From Thalassia testudinum (taxonomy: Eukaryota; Streptophyta; Magnoliopsida; Alismatales; Hydrocharitaceae), in assembly GCA_037157565.1 (NCBI GenBank), contig JAZHRO010000013.1, positions 34,228,501 through 34,292,500 on the forward strand: DNA of 64,000 nucleotides, read 5' to 3'. The position numbers and the translations under genes were made by a program. Below, piece by piece: positions 45,716 to 59,395 of the stretch. How positions within the stretch are numbered: the stretch's first letter is position 1; each line of letters begins with the position of its first letter. A model generated the notes under the pieces. That model saw only the letters and a list, made by a program, of their open reading frames with translations, made no database searches and was not told the origin of the DNA.

Positions 45716-45984
45716 CCCCCATCATGTTAACCCACAACCAGAATCAAAGCGACCAAGAAGGCAAGAAACGTTGCACAAAGCCATATGAAGTCACAATCGC
45801 ACGAGACAAGTCAAATGAAGAGGAGGGAGGCGGAAGAAGGGATCGGGAGTCGGGGAGGGAGGGGTCGACGTTGAGGCCAACCAAGGCCCCAAGGATGGTG
45901 AGCTTAGGGTTTGTAGAAAAGGGGGAAAGGCAAAGCGACTCGAGAGATATTTTCGAGCTGATACTTAGGAACCCAAGCAACTAG

Positions 45985-48900
45985 CGAACGCCTAACTGTT
46001 GACTTACACGCAAAGCTTCATTTTTTTAATAGAAATATACAAAAGAAATCTGCTTACCAAATGAAGCATGCACACTTATCATCCCAATAAAATAAGAGAA
46101 AAATTAAACAAATGTACTTTATAATGTATTTTGTAATGCACTGAAGAGAGTGATTATTTCAAGTGATGTGTTTTGGGTTTCCATCGATGGAAATCATTTT
46201 TAACAGATGAAAAGTCACTTTCCAAGTAAAAAATTATTTAACATATGTGAACAATCATATTCCAACGATTAAAAGATAAAATATGTCGATATATTTTTCT
46301 TTTCGACCAGTGTATTTTTTATCTTCAATCGATATATTTTATTTTCAATCATTTGAAAACTATTTGGAAACAATATATTTTGACCTGTTTGAATTTTAAT
46401 TTGTTGATTTTCATTTTCAACCAATTAATTCTTGATCGTGCATTGTAATACATATTTTTATACTTGTATCTAAAAAATAATAACTATAAACTAAAGCATT
46501 ACTCCTCAAGTTAAATTTTTTTATAAAAAATTCTGCGCCATGCATGTTGATATTAAACTTGACTATACATTTCTTGGAGAGGACTAGGGATTTTAGTTAT
46601 ATCATCAGAATAAATTCAAATTACGTGCCTTTCTGTTTTTTGTATTGTGGCCGTGGCAATGGATATGTCGAAGATGATGGATCGGAAATCTAGGTCTGTG
46701 AGGGGCTATGTCATAAAAAATAATTTAATTGCATTTAGAAGATATAATATTAATTATATAATTCAGTGTATCACCCGATGATGCAACATAAATACTGTAA
46801 AAACATAATTCGATATATCAAACTACATGAAGAAAGGCATTCGCTTCATTTCAGCACCTGTATTTACAGGATGAATGGCTTTATATCGATGATTTCACGT
46901 GTTTCCTGGGCGAGGTATTTGCACGCAAATAACAATTATGTTTCAATGGGGACACCACTCCTGTAGGAGGTGGATCAGCGGAATTTTTTTTTACGTTTTT
47001 TCGAAAGTTTTTGTTATCAAATCATTATAACATGAATATATTTTTTTTAATATTAAATAAATATCTACTAATATTTTTTATTTTTACTTTTAATATTAAA
47101 TAAATATTCATTATATTCTTCACTCACACATTTAATATTAAACAAGTAACTATTAATATCATATCAATGTACCAATCAATTTATCCTTCAATTATTTCAC
47201 CATCTAAACAAACACCTCTCTCTACTTATTCTACACTAACTTATCCCTACAGTGTTTATCCCACAAACAAACAAAATCTAAAATATCACATCAATAATAG
47301 TAAAGGGGTTATCCCTTTTTTCTAAAGGATAACCCCCGTTTACCTCACGAGATAACTTAATCCCTTATGACATCTTTATCCTGGGATAAGCTAATTTGTA
47401 TTTGTTGGGAGGTTAAATTATCTTCTCAATTTACTCACCACCTTCCATCACATCACAGGATAACCTCCTTTACTAACTTCCATTCATTAAACATAAATAG
47501 AGGTTAACCTTTATTTCCAAATAAATAAAAATATGAGTTATCCCTTGTTATAAAGAAATTCACTTGTGTTAACTATCTCCCATCATAAACCATGGATTCT
47601 CTGGAGAATCATTTGATAGCAAACAAAGGCATGTATTCCTGCCTTGTTACTATTCACATGAGTACCTCTAGCAAACAATGGCATGCTTGAAGTTAACTTT
47701 CGTGTTAACTTCAAAGAATTATAATAATAAAAATGAGAAAAAAGGATCCAAGTTGAAGCATTTGGTTGCAGACAGGATCTTTCTTGGGATTGGTAAAAGG
47801 GTATTTAACTTTCTTGTCCTTCAAGCACACCAGGAAGGAAGGAGGAGCAAAAGCCAATACTCACATGGAATGATCGTGCTCAAGACTTGAGGGCACCATA
47901 GGCCACAAGAATTAGTGAAGTTGAAAGATCATTGACTCTGAAAAAGATAGATAGAGGAAGTTGAGAGAAATACAGGGGACAAATCCACACCCCACCAATC
48001 AAATCGAAGGCTAGTGCCAATTAAGCACCAATAATTGATCAAAGTACTCGAGAGGGGAAGTTGGTGAGGGTGAAAAAATAGTGAAAAATGGAAAGGACCA
48101 ATGAGGGGGGCTTGTGGTGGTGACATGTTGGAGTTGACCTTCTTTAGATATCTTTGGACGTATAAGGGAACATAGAAATTAAATAGGAACTACCCAAGTT
48201 GCCCATGACATCCGGTGGAGCCCTTTCTCCACTAATAAGCCCTCCTTAAGAAGGAAAAGATGTGGAAGGAGAGATTCGCATGGATTGGGTCCCAAAGGAG
48301 AAGGTGGGAGATCTTGATTGCAGGACCACTAATAAATTTGAAATTTTGAATGGAGGGGTGAGAGTTTTAGCAAAAGGATAATGATAGTTGTATAAAGTAT
48401 TGTATACAGAATTGTATATCCACTCATAGAAAATATAATATCCTCCGATCACGCACGACTTCGTTCGATTTCATAACTTTCTTTTGAATAGGAGGTGGAT
48501 GTCATGTGCATACACTTTTATGTGCACTTCTAGGTATACAAAACATTTTCCTTAGCAAAGGGAGTGGGTCATTCTTTGGAGAGCAACTAATAGAAGAAGG
48601 GTGGCAAGGGCCTTCTCGACTCTCATTCCATAAGGTACTTCTTTTGGGATTTTTTCTACAAATATTCACCTAAAGTACTCTTTTTTTTTTTTATGCATGC
48701 CGTGTCTTTGGATTTATCATATTTATACATATGTCCTCAAAAAGTTCCTTGATCTTGCACTTATATCCTTACATCAGTAGAAGCATGTCATTTAACCATT
48801 TATGATTCAGTGTACACCAAGGTTAGGATTAATTATGACATTAGCATCTTTTTAGAGATTGCCAACTAAGGAAATTATTTAAAAACATCACATGAGCTCC

Positions 48901-51900
48901 AAGCCAATATAGATCTAGTTTAGGTGATGGAGGTGGAACGATAAACAAAGGAGAGATCGATTCATTCGTTACCAATACGGTTACTACAATCCATAATTCC
49001 CTTGGGATATCATCTGCCAGCTAAAATCTAACCATCCCAAAGTTCTTAAATGACTTAATTAGCTACATCATTAGCTGTAGAGTTAATGTATAGTTCTATT
49101 TACATATTTACACTCCCAGGGTGGGAATTGTGCTAGCATATACTTAACGTTTTGCTAAATATTGAATGCATGCCATGGAGCATTTTCATATCTAGTACTT
49201 AATCCATTAATCCATATCGTCTTCGTTTCCGGTCTTCCAATTCTGTCATCAAGCAGCGTGAAAACTGTTCGGATATTTATGTAAGGACTATATATATATA
49301 TATTTGCAGAGCCACATATATACATGAATAGAAAAATTAAACTCAGAAGCATTTGCGTAATAGGGATCGACAGGTAGCTTGAGGGGTCACGTTGAAAGCG
49401 GTGGATGCGTCGCTTCAACGCAGCACGACATAAAATAAGACCATGATTACGTAGGTAATTGTTATGTCTTAAGTAGGATTAATTCGTACGTCGAACCTAC
49501 CTGTATTATGAGAATCGTTGTGCGTGGCAAAAGCAAACTCGTGGGTCTTCTGTGGGAAATGTGTATAAAGTGAACTGGAGGACAACCTCTGTTAATCTTT
49601 TCGTTTTTAAAGTCTTTTGTACGTTTTAAATAACCTTTCAACTTTTTAATAGATTCCAGGCAAATCACGCATAAAATGGACTCAAATCCCCAAGGCTGAG
49701 GAGACAACAAAGAGACAGAAATGGTCAGTCATCTTTGTTCGCTTTGTGCAACTAAGGTTGGGGGATTCGCATGCAAGGAGTCTTGTAGACGAAACCTATA
49801 GAGCGTATCAAAGCCAAATGTTTACAGTTGGAACACCAGTTTGGCTGAGAGTCAAGAATAACTAAATCAAGGCTCTTGACTCGTGGTTTCTCTATTTGAT
49901 GCAGTAAAGATTTTGCAATTATTTCCTCGAACAACTCCCTCCAGAGTGCCCGTAACGGTTGTCATTGAACAAGCATATATAGTGTGAAAATCCACGACTT
50001 ATGTGCAAAGTGCTCGTCGCCGGACTCTTTTTGGTAGGCGGGTCCGGACTCGGTTAGGGTTTGTACACCGCTTGATCCGCTACATTTGCGTCAGCTTTTT
50101 GACATGGTGTAAATTTATTTTGTCTCCTATGTTAAATAAGTTTAATCGTCTAAATTTTTAAATGTTAAAACTTATTTATTTCACTATTTTATTTCATTTT
50201 TCTCATGTTCCTCTGGTCACTACACAACTCTATCCTTCTTACCAAAGACTCCATTTGACATAAGGTTAATAAGAGGTCAAAGATATATCAAACGAATGTC
50301 GATAGAATAAATTCCAAAGTCAAGCAATAAAACTTATCTCTCACTCTGCCAATTAATATTAACATCAAATTATCTTATTATATCATATTAACATCAATAT
50401 ATATTAAAATATATTTACTTCAATATAATGCACCTATTAAAATACATGTTGTATGTCACATCAACCCACTCGTTTATATTATAATATTAAAAAATCATCT
50501 ACTAGTAGTGTATTACCATATCAATTATTTTATCCCATCACTTATACTACTACTCAAACAAATATCCTACCCTAATTATCCCTATAATACTTTATTGCGT
50601 GATAACTCTTGTCCCTCTTATCAAATGTAGACTGAAATGGTTGAACATATTGGTAAATTTTTCCTCAGAGGAGGGTAAAAATGAAAAGTGAACTCTAGAA
50701 TTGATTTTATTCACCAATAAACACCTTTTTCTTGATGATTTAGAAAAGCCATATCAAAATTAACTTTAAGTGAACATGTCTGAGATGAGATGGTTGGTAA
50801 ACCTAATTCCACCTAATTACATGGTCTACAAGCAAAGGTAAAACCTATCAAGCATTATTCTAGTGGTTTACAGATTTTAATTTGGCATGAAATTTTGGTG
50901 ATTGATCAATGGAGCGGTAAGATCATTTCAACCCAATCTCACATTTAAGATTGTGACTTGAGCTTTTTATTATGTGAATCTATATCTTCAAGCTAAATTT
51001 ATCAAAGTCCAAGAAAGTTTGAAGGATCCAAACTCCAGAGACACAACTATATGTTTACAATCAAGCATAAATATATGTTAACACAAAAGTTCATATAGAA
51101 GCTCACACCTTTCCTAAACTAAATTATACCTGTGATATTTAGTTATAAAACAAATTACATCAATGACATCTAGTTATAAACTATATTGCATGAGTGATAT
51201 TTAATTATATCATTGATATTTTAGTTTCAAACTAAATTACATAGATGATATTTCGATTCTAAATCAAATATCACAATACAAAGCATGACTTTTTACGTGT
51301 ACTGCCATGTGGACAAATCGTAGTCCTAAAATCAATATTAGACTTATCCTCTAACGTAAAGACCTTTATTAAGTGTAACTTATTTGTTGTGGTTATTGTT
51401 GTTGCTTTTGATGTACATAGGCTGTATTTTTAGCTTTATTTTTTATCTCGATGATATAATGAATAATTGTAGTGTGACATATATATATATACACACAAAT
51501 TAGATTTCACGACTTACTCTACCTATTTACTCATCACAAGATTCCCGCTCGTTGTATATATATCTTTCATCCCCTTGTCTTTCTCGTACGTGCATCATCT
51601 TTAAGTGGGATGAATCCAACCAAAATTAGGATAACATCAGACATCACCAACATTTTAGACGTAGAATTTAATATATGGACCCTACGCAACCTGGGCTTGA
51701 CGTGAAATTAAATAGGACTATATATAGACCTGATTAAGGCTCCACCATGGCTTCAACCTACCAGGAGTGGAGTACTGAGACGAGATGCAGAAGGATACGT
51801 AGGTACCCTTTATTCCACCTCAAATAATTAATCCAAAAACTACCTTTCTCATCTTTATAAATTAGAACGGTATACGTACAGGGACACTTGCCTACGTATC

Positions 51901-53840
51901 AAAGCAAGTGCCTACCCGTTCCATCGTACCTATTCACACAAATAGCACTAAAGAGATAAAAAGAAAGAGGAAGAGAAGGGAGACCTGTGGAGGCAAAGCA
52001 TCCATAAAGGAAGGGCTGCAAAAGAAAGACCCGTCCATGCATGCACGTCACAGACCTCGCTATCTTTTTGAAGCCTAATCTCTCGTGCCCATATACACAC
52101 AAAACACCCGACACATGTTGAGACGATCGAGTGATCCCCATTTCTCGAGGGATGAGGTGTGTGAGCATGGAGAGGGGTAGATTGCGGGTGGCATGTCCCC
52201 GTTATCTGACCGTGATCTCGGGCACAAGTTGGATAGCCAAGGCTTATGCGTCGTATATCATATCCGTCGGCAAAAGCTCTAGAAAACTATGTGTTAGACG
52301 CCCATGGTCTCGACGTTGCTGTATTGGGTCCATAAACGCCAAACAAGAGGGCCGTACATACTTCGTATTGGCGGATGTATATAAATCCATAAGTTCCAAG
52401 ATTGTGATTGATCATTTGATCTTTCTTTTTCTTTCGATAAAGATAAGATTTGAATTTTGCTATTGTGTGAATTATCAATCGTTCAGTCGGTGGACATTAA
52501 TGCAACTTATATGTAGAGATACATATGCAATAATAGTAATTGACGTGTATAGTTTAAGATTCTAGAAGTTGATTAATTAATTAACTCATGGTTTAAGTTA
52601 ATGTGTGCCACTTGAGGAACCTTTTCTTGGTTATTTACAGCCAACGTGATGAACTTGAGTAAATTCCCAGGCACCGGTTGTATGTGCATGCGTGGGAACG
52701 CATAGACCAAGGAGTCGAATAGCATATAATTAAGGTCTTTTACAATGTCTATAAACGTCGTTATACGTTATGATGGGCGTCAGTATAGATACATATCAAC
52801 ATTTAATTATAAATGTTTACATGAAAATGATCGAGAGTTCACGTGATGTTTCGATGTTTAGTTATTAAATATCAAGTTACACCTGCAAATCGAGTTTGAT
52901 GACATTAACTTGACGTCGACACACACACACACATATATATATATGCAACTTCCTTCTCAAGATTTAAGCGGTTACCCATGCATCATATCTTTTTGTATGT
53001 GGTAGTCATGGATGGATGGTGGTTTGTGGTGGGGCGGCGATGATGACGGTGAAAGGTGTGGACGATGATCAAAGATCGAAGGCTTTGCCGGTCCATACGG
53101 AAGGAAGGCAATCCCTGGTGGGCAGCATCTAATCAATCCACTTGTCGGGGACCAAATGTCCCTCCAACACAAACGTCTCTCTCCCCCTCTGCTCGAGGCT
53201 TCACCATGACAAAAGCCCTTTTCCACCCTCTCGCTTTTCCCTTTACCCATGAAAAGCTCCCCATCAACAAACGCTTTCCAAAGCGTGAAAGAGAGAGAGA
53301 TCAGAGAGAGAGAGAGAGATCGTTCTGAAACTTCAAAAGTGAGATCTGAGCGATCCATCCATCGATGGATACCCTCTCTACAATCAACGTCTCGCGCTCC
53401 TCGCAACCCTTTTAAACTTTTGACGGCTCAGATTTTCTCCTGCCTGCAGCAAACGGAAAAGATTGAGAAAGGGGTTCCTTTGCTTTGTACCTTCATGCAC
53501 GGGCAAAGATTGCGGTGAGGTGACTTGGTGAGGTGACTAAAGGGTGAGAGGTGCACGGGTGAATTGGCAAAGAGGGGTGCGTTTGTGTGAGTGTGATCCA
53601 TCGTTGCACGGTAGATGAGATAGGTGGATAGATAGCAACCGAAGATATCATGCTATGATCGGAACTCTTTTTTCTAAGTTTGCAGGCAGGGTAAACATCC
53701 ACTTAGAAGAACAAACAATCATACGAAAAGAAAAAGGTTTGATAATCACATTTCACTCGGTATGGTTGTATGTAGGGAAAGGGTATACGAAACACTTACC
53801 TTTCTCTTGTCCTGAGTGCACGTGTGCCCTCATGTAAGGG
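45985..53840. other. AT-rich stretch without a supported gene
   Basis: I see no protein domain. Microsatellites occur at 49289-49304 (TA), 51478-51494 (AT) and 52919-52944 (AC then AT). A foldback GGGGTTATCCCTTTT...AAAGGATAACCCC is at 47305-47336. The stretches near 47000-47290 and 50330-50600 look alike in wording (ATTAAA repeats, ACTCAAACAAA, CCTACNCTAA), possibly decayed MITEs. A GA-rich stretch (53285-53322) near CCATCCATCGATGGAT resembles a plant 5' leader, but no coding exon follows within view. Confidence 0.4.
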
Positions 53841-53864
53841 TGGTGACTGTTGGATTTGAAATTT

Positions 53865-53886
53865 TAATTATATCATGATATAATTA
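53865..53886. repeat. 22-bp perfect palindrome near the LTR start
   Basis: TAATTATATCA followed by its exact reverse complement, 17 bp from the LTR start. Confidence 0.9.
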
Positions 53887-54160
53887 GTATACGGTGACGT
53901 AAAATTTACGTTGAAATCAATGAGATTTGAGAGAGATTTTTAGTCTGATACTGAAAGTGAATAAATATCTTGGTGAATGCAAAAGCCTTCTATCTCTCAT
54001 GGTTTATGTAGTAAAGAGAGAGAGGTGGAGCTGGGAATTACGCATGCACGCGTGCGCACCCCGCCCTGCCTCGGCCCGACCTGGCTCAGGCTCAGGCTTG
54101 GGTGAGAATCAATTTGGAATTTTGATGCTTTTGCTACGGACTTTAATCTAACTATTTTGA

Positions 54161-54300
54161 CCTGGATTGGTCGATCAAAATGTAAAATTGGTCGACCAAT
54201 TGCTTTGGTCGACAAATTGGTTTAGTCGACCAAATAGTGAAGTTTGATCAACCAATTATTTTGGTCAATCAATGAACTTAATTGGTCGATTAATTGTCGT
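54161..54300 (+). repeat. Array of TTGGTCGACCAA palindromes
   Basis: Seven copies or near copies (for example TTGGTCGACCAATT near 54188, TAGTCGACCAAA near 54223, TTGGTCGATTAATT near 54281), spaced 17-21 bp apart. The array lies in U3, 46 bp upstream of the TATA box. Confidence 0.85.
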
Positions 54301-54345
54301 ATTTCCATAAAACAAAAATTTCCATAAATGTTTGGTCGTGGGATC

Positions 54346-54353
54346 TATATAAA
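54346..54353 (+). promoter_or_regulatory. TATA box of the solo LTR
   Basis: TATATAAA in GGGATCTATATAAAGGCC, followed by a leader that becomes CT-rich within about 50 bases. Confidence 0.6.
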
Positions 54354-55780
54354 GGCCACGAGAGGACTCTCATTTGACACACAAGAGCAAAAAATTTCTC
54401 TCCACTCTCTCCTCCTCTCTCTCGTTCTTGTCTCTCTTTCTTGGTGCATTCATTTGATGTGAGATTGATAGAAAAATCTCCAATCACTTTTGTCCATCTT
54501 GTATAAGGAGATTGAGAGATTCACAGGAAATTTTTAGTTGATCAAACCATTAAATTGATAGATCAATCAGAAATTTAGTTGGAAACTAAATTGCCTTAGT
54601 TTTGTTCTCCTGAGGTGGCTTTCGAAGACATCCAAGATCGGAGTGCGTCGAATCCTACAGGTAGATTGTCGTATCTTGAATGGAGTTCGTCAAACCCCAA
54701 CGCATCGGTATTGTAGGAGATGATACCTTCTTTAAGGGAAGTAACAGACGCTTCGATCAGAATAATCTCAAATATTTCTTCATTTTGTTTATTTATTCTA
54801 TTGCATGTTATTCGTTCTTTATTTTATTCTAAATCTTGTCAAATCATATTTGACTTATTTGATTGAATATCTTTTATTTACGAGAAACAATTAAAAATAT
54901 ATATATTTTTATTTATTTATTTATTTATTTTCTATATCCATTTATTTCAATGGTGACTCACGTAAATAATTTACTTTCTTGTAATGTAGGCATTGACCAT
55001 CAAGTATGATCTTCGAGATGTAATTGTAATGATCTGTCAAATGTATTGCACGTCGCACACATTCCAAAGCATGTTGAACACATTCATCAGAGATTATAAA
55101 GATGAGATAACGGTAATGGTATAACGTGGGCAAAGAACTGCAAAATGGCTTTGTCCATCTATCCACCTATCCGTATGGTCGGCGGGGAAGTCAGTTTATC
55201 CGCCTGACCTTCTTGTTGGCAGGGAAGTAAGTTTTCCTGCTTGGCCTTGCAATAGGGGGACAGGCTGCTTATTCGACTATATATATATATTTAGTTGGAT
55301 ATTTGTATGTTGGGCCATCCGGTTAACTGTGTATCTTCCTATCTAGATTGCCAGTATAGATTTGTCTCCACCCGGGTCTTATTTTAGTCTAGGCAAGTCT
55401 CATAATATTGGCTTTTTTGTTTCAAGTTATTCTATTGAATGAGGCTCTATATGTTTCTTCCTTAAGCTCTGTGAGACCTCTTTTAATAGACTCAGATAAG
55501 AAGTTTCCTTTTCTTGTCATACTACTATTCCAACAACGTTTGAACATGCATGAGTGCCTTGATATCTTTCTTAACCAAAGATTCTTTTCTATCTTGTTAA
55601 CATCATAATTAACTAATTGCATTTCAAATATAGATCAACAGATATACCCAATCGGGTGCATTAACCTTTGCGATCGATCAAGCTTCATATAACTATAGCA
55701 CTAGACTAATAAGAGTTATCGTATGTTTGGTTTGAAGAGCCAACCCTAACGGCGATGTAGAAGTACGAACAACTTGGAGT

Positions 55781-55939
55781 ATTAACAGAAGACTCAATCG
55801 TCGATCATATCAAACCATGACGACATCAACAATCCAACTCGAGAAACAAACCTGCCCTAATCGAGGCATTTGTTTCTCGAGTTGGTTTGTTGACATCGTC
55901 GTGGTTTGATATGGTCGATGGTCGAGTCTTCCGTTAACG
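55781..55939 (+). ncRNA. Long foldback, 70-base arms, 18-base loop
   Basis: Left arm 55781-55850 and right arm 55869-55939 are reverse complements at about 60 of 70 positions with no internal gap. The last 13 bases next to the loop (CTCGAGAAACAAA) and the block CATATCAAACCA are perfect. Most mismatches are transitions, and some would be G-U pairs in RNA. The length and fold resemble a young plant MIRNA or hairpin siRNA locus, or a tiny foldback element. No transcription evidence is available; the plus strand was chosen arbitrarily. Confidence 0.65.
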
Positions 55940-58340
55940 TGGAGTACTGCAATGGTTCTATGGACTCTCTAGTTGGGGAGTTGTGCCTTCATTGCCGTAT
56001 GCCTAACATTTTTTACGGTTGCTATCAGCCTTAATTAATTCTGTATCAAGCATGAATGTCGACGATCCCCAACAACAACGCTTGAGAAGTTTGTTGGATC
56101 TTCTTGCTATTAGCTTGAGTTTAAACCTTCGAGTTTCAAAATGACCCACACGTACGTCGCATTAGCATCTTTTTATGTGATGAAAATCATATGTACGGGA
56201 CTTATATACAGGACCATTGCTTATGAACTCATTTGCATGCAGCACTCACCAGCTTGCAAGTTGCAAACCCAGGCTCCCATATGATGTGGATCCCTCCTTT
56301 TGAAATAGAAGCACCAAGAAGGCGTAGGAGTAGGAGGAGAGGTGGGTATACCATCCCATGCCACAAAGGAGTATATATATTTCAGGGAGGTGCGTAGTTT
56401 TACTTGGAGGAAGGAGGATTTTGGAAATTAGGTTTTCAAACTCACTTAAAGGTCATAGAAAAGATGAGAAAGGTAATGTGCATGCTAATGAAAGTTATAT
56501 ATAGCACTTATTTTTGATAAAATTCAATTTCGGAACCTTAGATTTTGAAATTTTGGATGTGAAAATCATAAAGATGAAGCCTTATCATTGCTATGTTAGT
56601 TATTACAATCCCACGAGCACTTTAAGGAGACTCTTATGGCATGACCAATGTGAAATGATGCTAACTAGTCATCTTTATTTTCTAAAGAACTAATGGACAA
56701 TGAAGTTACAAAAGAATTGGCTATCAGCAACATTGAGAAAAAGGTCCAAGGGTTATATGCTATTTTATAACTTATGTAAAAAAAAAACATCATTTTGTGT
56801 CAACCATTGAAAACTTAAAAAAAAATGTAGAGCAAAAAAAAGCATCAATATAAGAATCCCAAGAATGATTTCACTGAGAAAAGTTTTATGAAGGGAGAAT
56901 TTAAAAATTGTGGCCATGTGTTGTTGATAATGATTATCTGGGGGATAAATAGTCTACAAATCTATCTTAAGTGGGACCTGTCGTATCCACTTAAGTGATA
57001 CGAGGTTGCTTACCAACTAAGTTTCCTGACGAGATCATAGCCATGCGTTGTTGCTATTGACTCTTTACAAATTAAAAGATGCTTGGTTCTTAAACTTATA
57101 TTGTTCATATCACATGTCTCCTAATAAAAATTCTCTACCTACAAAGCACATGTAAGTAGTTCAGCTATGAAATGTTTGTAGTCTTAGACTATATATTGAG
57201 ATAGGAATAATTAATTTGAAGATGGATGACGGTACAATGATTATCTTGGTAAACATTTATTGCATTCATGATCATACCAAGAATTTGATTTTGCTTAGAA
57301 TCCTACAAACAAAGGATGTAAGTACTTATAGCAAAAAATAGCGTATTAGAATCACCAAAAATGACAATTTCACCATCTAACAAAGGATCAAAGAATTTGT
57401 GTCGACAAAACTAATTTTGCAACCACTTCCACTGACTCATCATCAAATACATAGTCTACTCCTCATTCCTTCAATAGATACGGAATTTGTTTCCCATTGT
57501 TTCACATAAGCATAGATGTGAGAATTGTCAAAGTGGATCATTCTTCATGGTTGTTTATCCATGTGTGTTTATTACTTATATATTGCAACAAAAGAGGAGG
57601 AAGAATATGTACCAGAAAAAGGTTTGTATTACAAGAAGGTTTTGAGTAAGAGTTGCTAGGTTAAAATCCAATGTATGGACTAGTATATGTAAATAAATAT
57701 AATCAAATGACAATAAGTTATGTGATTGTCATCTAAAGCCCATAACTTAAGGTGATCAAATAAGAATTTTGATTTTATATGGGCTAAATGCAAAGGATTA
57801 GTATGGTTTATTAAAACATATGTGCAAAGACCTAGTTGTGAATTGTGACTCCTTGATGGGTGGAATGGCAATTCACCCAGCAATTAGTCACATTAATTGA
57901 TGTTTTATTTGGGGGTTATGATCCCCAAGGGAACCACCAATCAGACCTAGGATAAATCCCATCATGACCCAAGGGTGAAGAGAGAAAGAGGACGACAGAG
58001 AAGGACTTCTTCTTCAAAGGATTCTCACTCTAATCAAGTGGTGGTGGTATCCCTTGAAAGCCCATCCTCATATTCTGTGGCCCCTTTCTTCTTGTCTTCA
58101 AGATGAACACAGGTATTATATCCCTTCTCAAATGGTAAACAGGTAAAGATAATCAATCATTCATGAATGTTGGTGAGAATTGTTGATGGAGTTTATTAAT
58201 TAGCTAAACCTGTCATGCAGCTCCTTATAGATGTGATGGATTTCTATTCAGATAATTGTTATTTGCTCTATATCAAATTTGCATATACCTGTGTATTTAG
58301 ATAGACAATTCGTCTTCTCAGAAAACTCGTAATATATTCT
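55940..58340. other. No recognisable gene
   Basis: AT-rich sequence. I found no domain or clear repeat boundary. Several short purine-rich and poly-A tracts occur (56780-56840). Confidence 0.4.
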
Positions 58341-58349
58341 GTAACTGAT

Positions 58350-58890
58350 GTAAGTACCGGTACTTATAATGAGTACCGGTACATGCAAGATACTGTTTTG
58401 GACTATTAACCATACTGTAGATTACTGGTACCGGTACTCTTCATGAGTACCAGTATATATAAGCTACAGATCAACTCCAAGTCGTCGTAAGTCCAAAATT
58501 GGGACTTACATATACTGGTACTCATGATGAGTACTGGTACACATGAATCTCAGATCAGGTTCTAGACTTGAAGTTACCAGAACCAGTAGCTCACAAGTAC
58601 TGGTACTGGTCATCAGTATCGGTATTGGTAGGCTACAAGTGATGTATCCAGTACTCAACAAGTACCGATACTCTTCATGAGTACTGGTACTCATTGAGAC
58701 TAGTTCCTTCCTGGAGTGATACTAGTACTCATTAAGTATTAGTACATAGTGAGTACTGGACGAGTACTCATCTGGACATGAGTTCTAAACTGTAACTTAT
58801 GAATACCAGTACTTGGCATCAGTACCTGTACTTGTTTGAATATAGAACTCATAACTGTGGCTTATGGGTATTAATAATGGTACTCAAACA
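58350..58890. repeat. Array of GTACCGGTAC palindromes
   Basis: The exact 10-bp palindrome GTACCGGTAC is present at 58354, 58373 and 58428. At least a dozen derivatives (GTACTGGTAC, GAGTACTGG, AGTACCGATACTC) follow to 58890, often as GAGTAC...GTACTC pairs around a short spacer. No LTR border was found around it, so the host element is unknown. Confidence 0.85.
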
Positions 58891-59089
58891 ATATGAAGTC
58901 CAGTTGAGACAAATTATGGTACATGTCCATCCTAAGTTAGAGGTAGACTAATATCAGTTAAGCTCCTAAGGATTTAAAGAACACCAACAAGTATACCTAA
59001 TTTATCTTCCAAATATGTAAATAAAGCATTTGTAGACAACGCCTTTAATAATAGCAGAGTGTTGTGATGCTAAAGAGAGTTGGCAACTC

Positions 59090-59395
59090 ATCGCAATCTA
59101 TTTTATCAAAGTTCTGTACAATGTCTTCAAAAGAACCATTTGCTTAATCTAGTAATGCCCTTGAAGGAAGACAAAAAAGTTAGTTGCAAGAGAAGAAGGT
59201 TTATCAAGGATTGTTCCTTTAAAAACAGCATTGTCTTGTAATGTTGAGAAGATTTGCAATTCTTTCTAATCAATTTAATAAAAGTTGTGTACATTCTCTT
59301 CAAAATAACCATTTGACTAATCTAATAATGCCCGTAAAGAGAGAGAAACGTTTAGTTGCAGGAAAGAAGGTTTATCGAGAATTGTATAGATAACA
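59090..59395 (+). repeat. Tandem duplication, about 173-bp period
   Basis: The blocks AAAGTTCTGTACAATG (59108) and AAAGTTGTGTACATTC (59281) start units that stay alignable through ACCATTTG, TAATGCCC, GTTAGTTGCA and GAAGGTTTATC. Identity is roughly 80 percent by eye. Confidence 0.75.

Larger units (their letters stand above)
53848..54952 (+). mobile_element. Probable solo copia-type LTR
   Basis: It starts TGTTGGATTTGAAATTT. A TATA box TATATAAA at 54346-54353 is followed by a CT-rich leader and a U5-like part. Seven bases TGGTGAC precede the start and recur at 54951-54957, which would give target GTGAC. The end then reads TTTCAATG instead of the canonical CA, so the right border is uncertain. 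No internal sequence is attached. The U3 holds a GGTCGACC palindrome array. Confidence 0.6.

Noticed and set aside
52131..52565. 144-codon plus-strand frame
   Set aside because: No recognisable family, basic and cysteine-rich without pattern, and no homologous neighbour; I cannot support a gene.
52972..53518. Overlapping frames of 89-144 codons around a GA repeat
   Set aside because: The frames on both strands depend on the GA/CT repeat; it looks more like a leader or promoter region, and no exon follows.
58350..58890. CRISPR-like array
   Set aside because: The repeats are short palindromes with irregular spacing and no conserved direct repeat or unique spacers, in a eukaryotic sequence.
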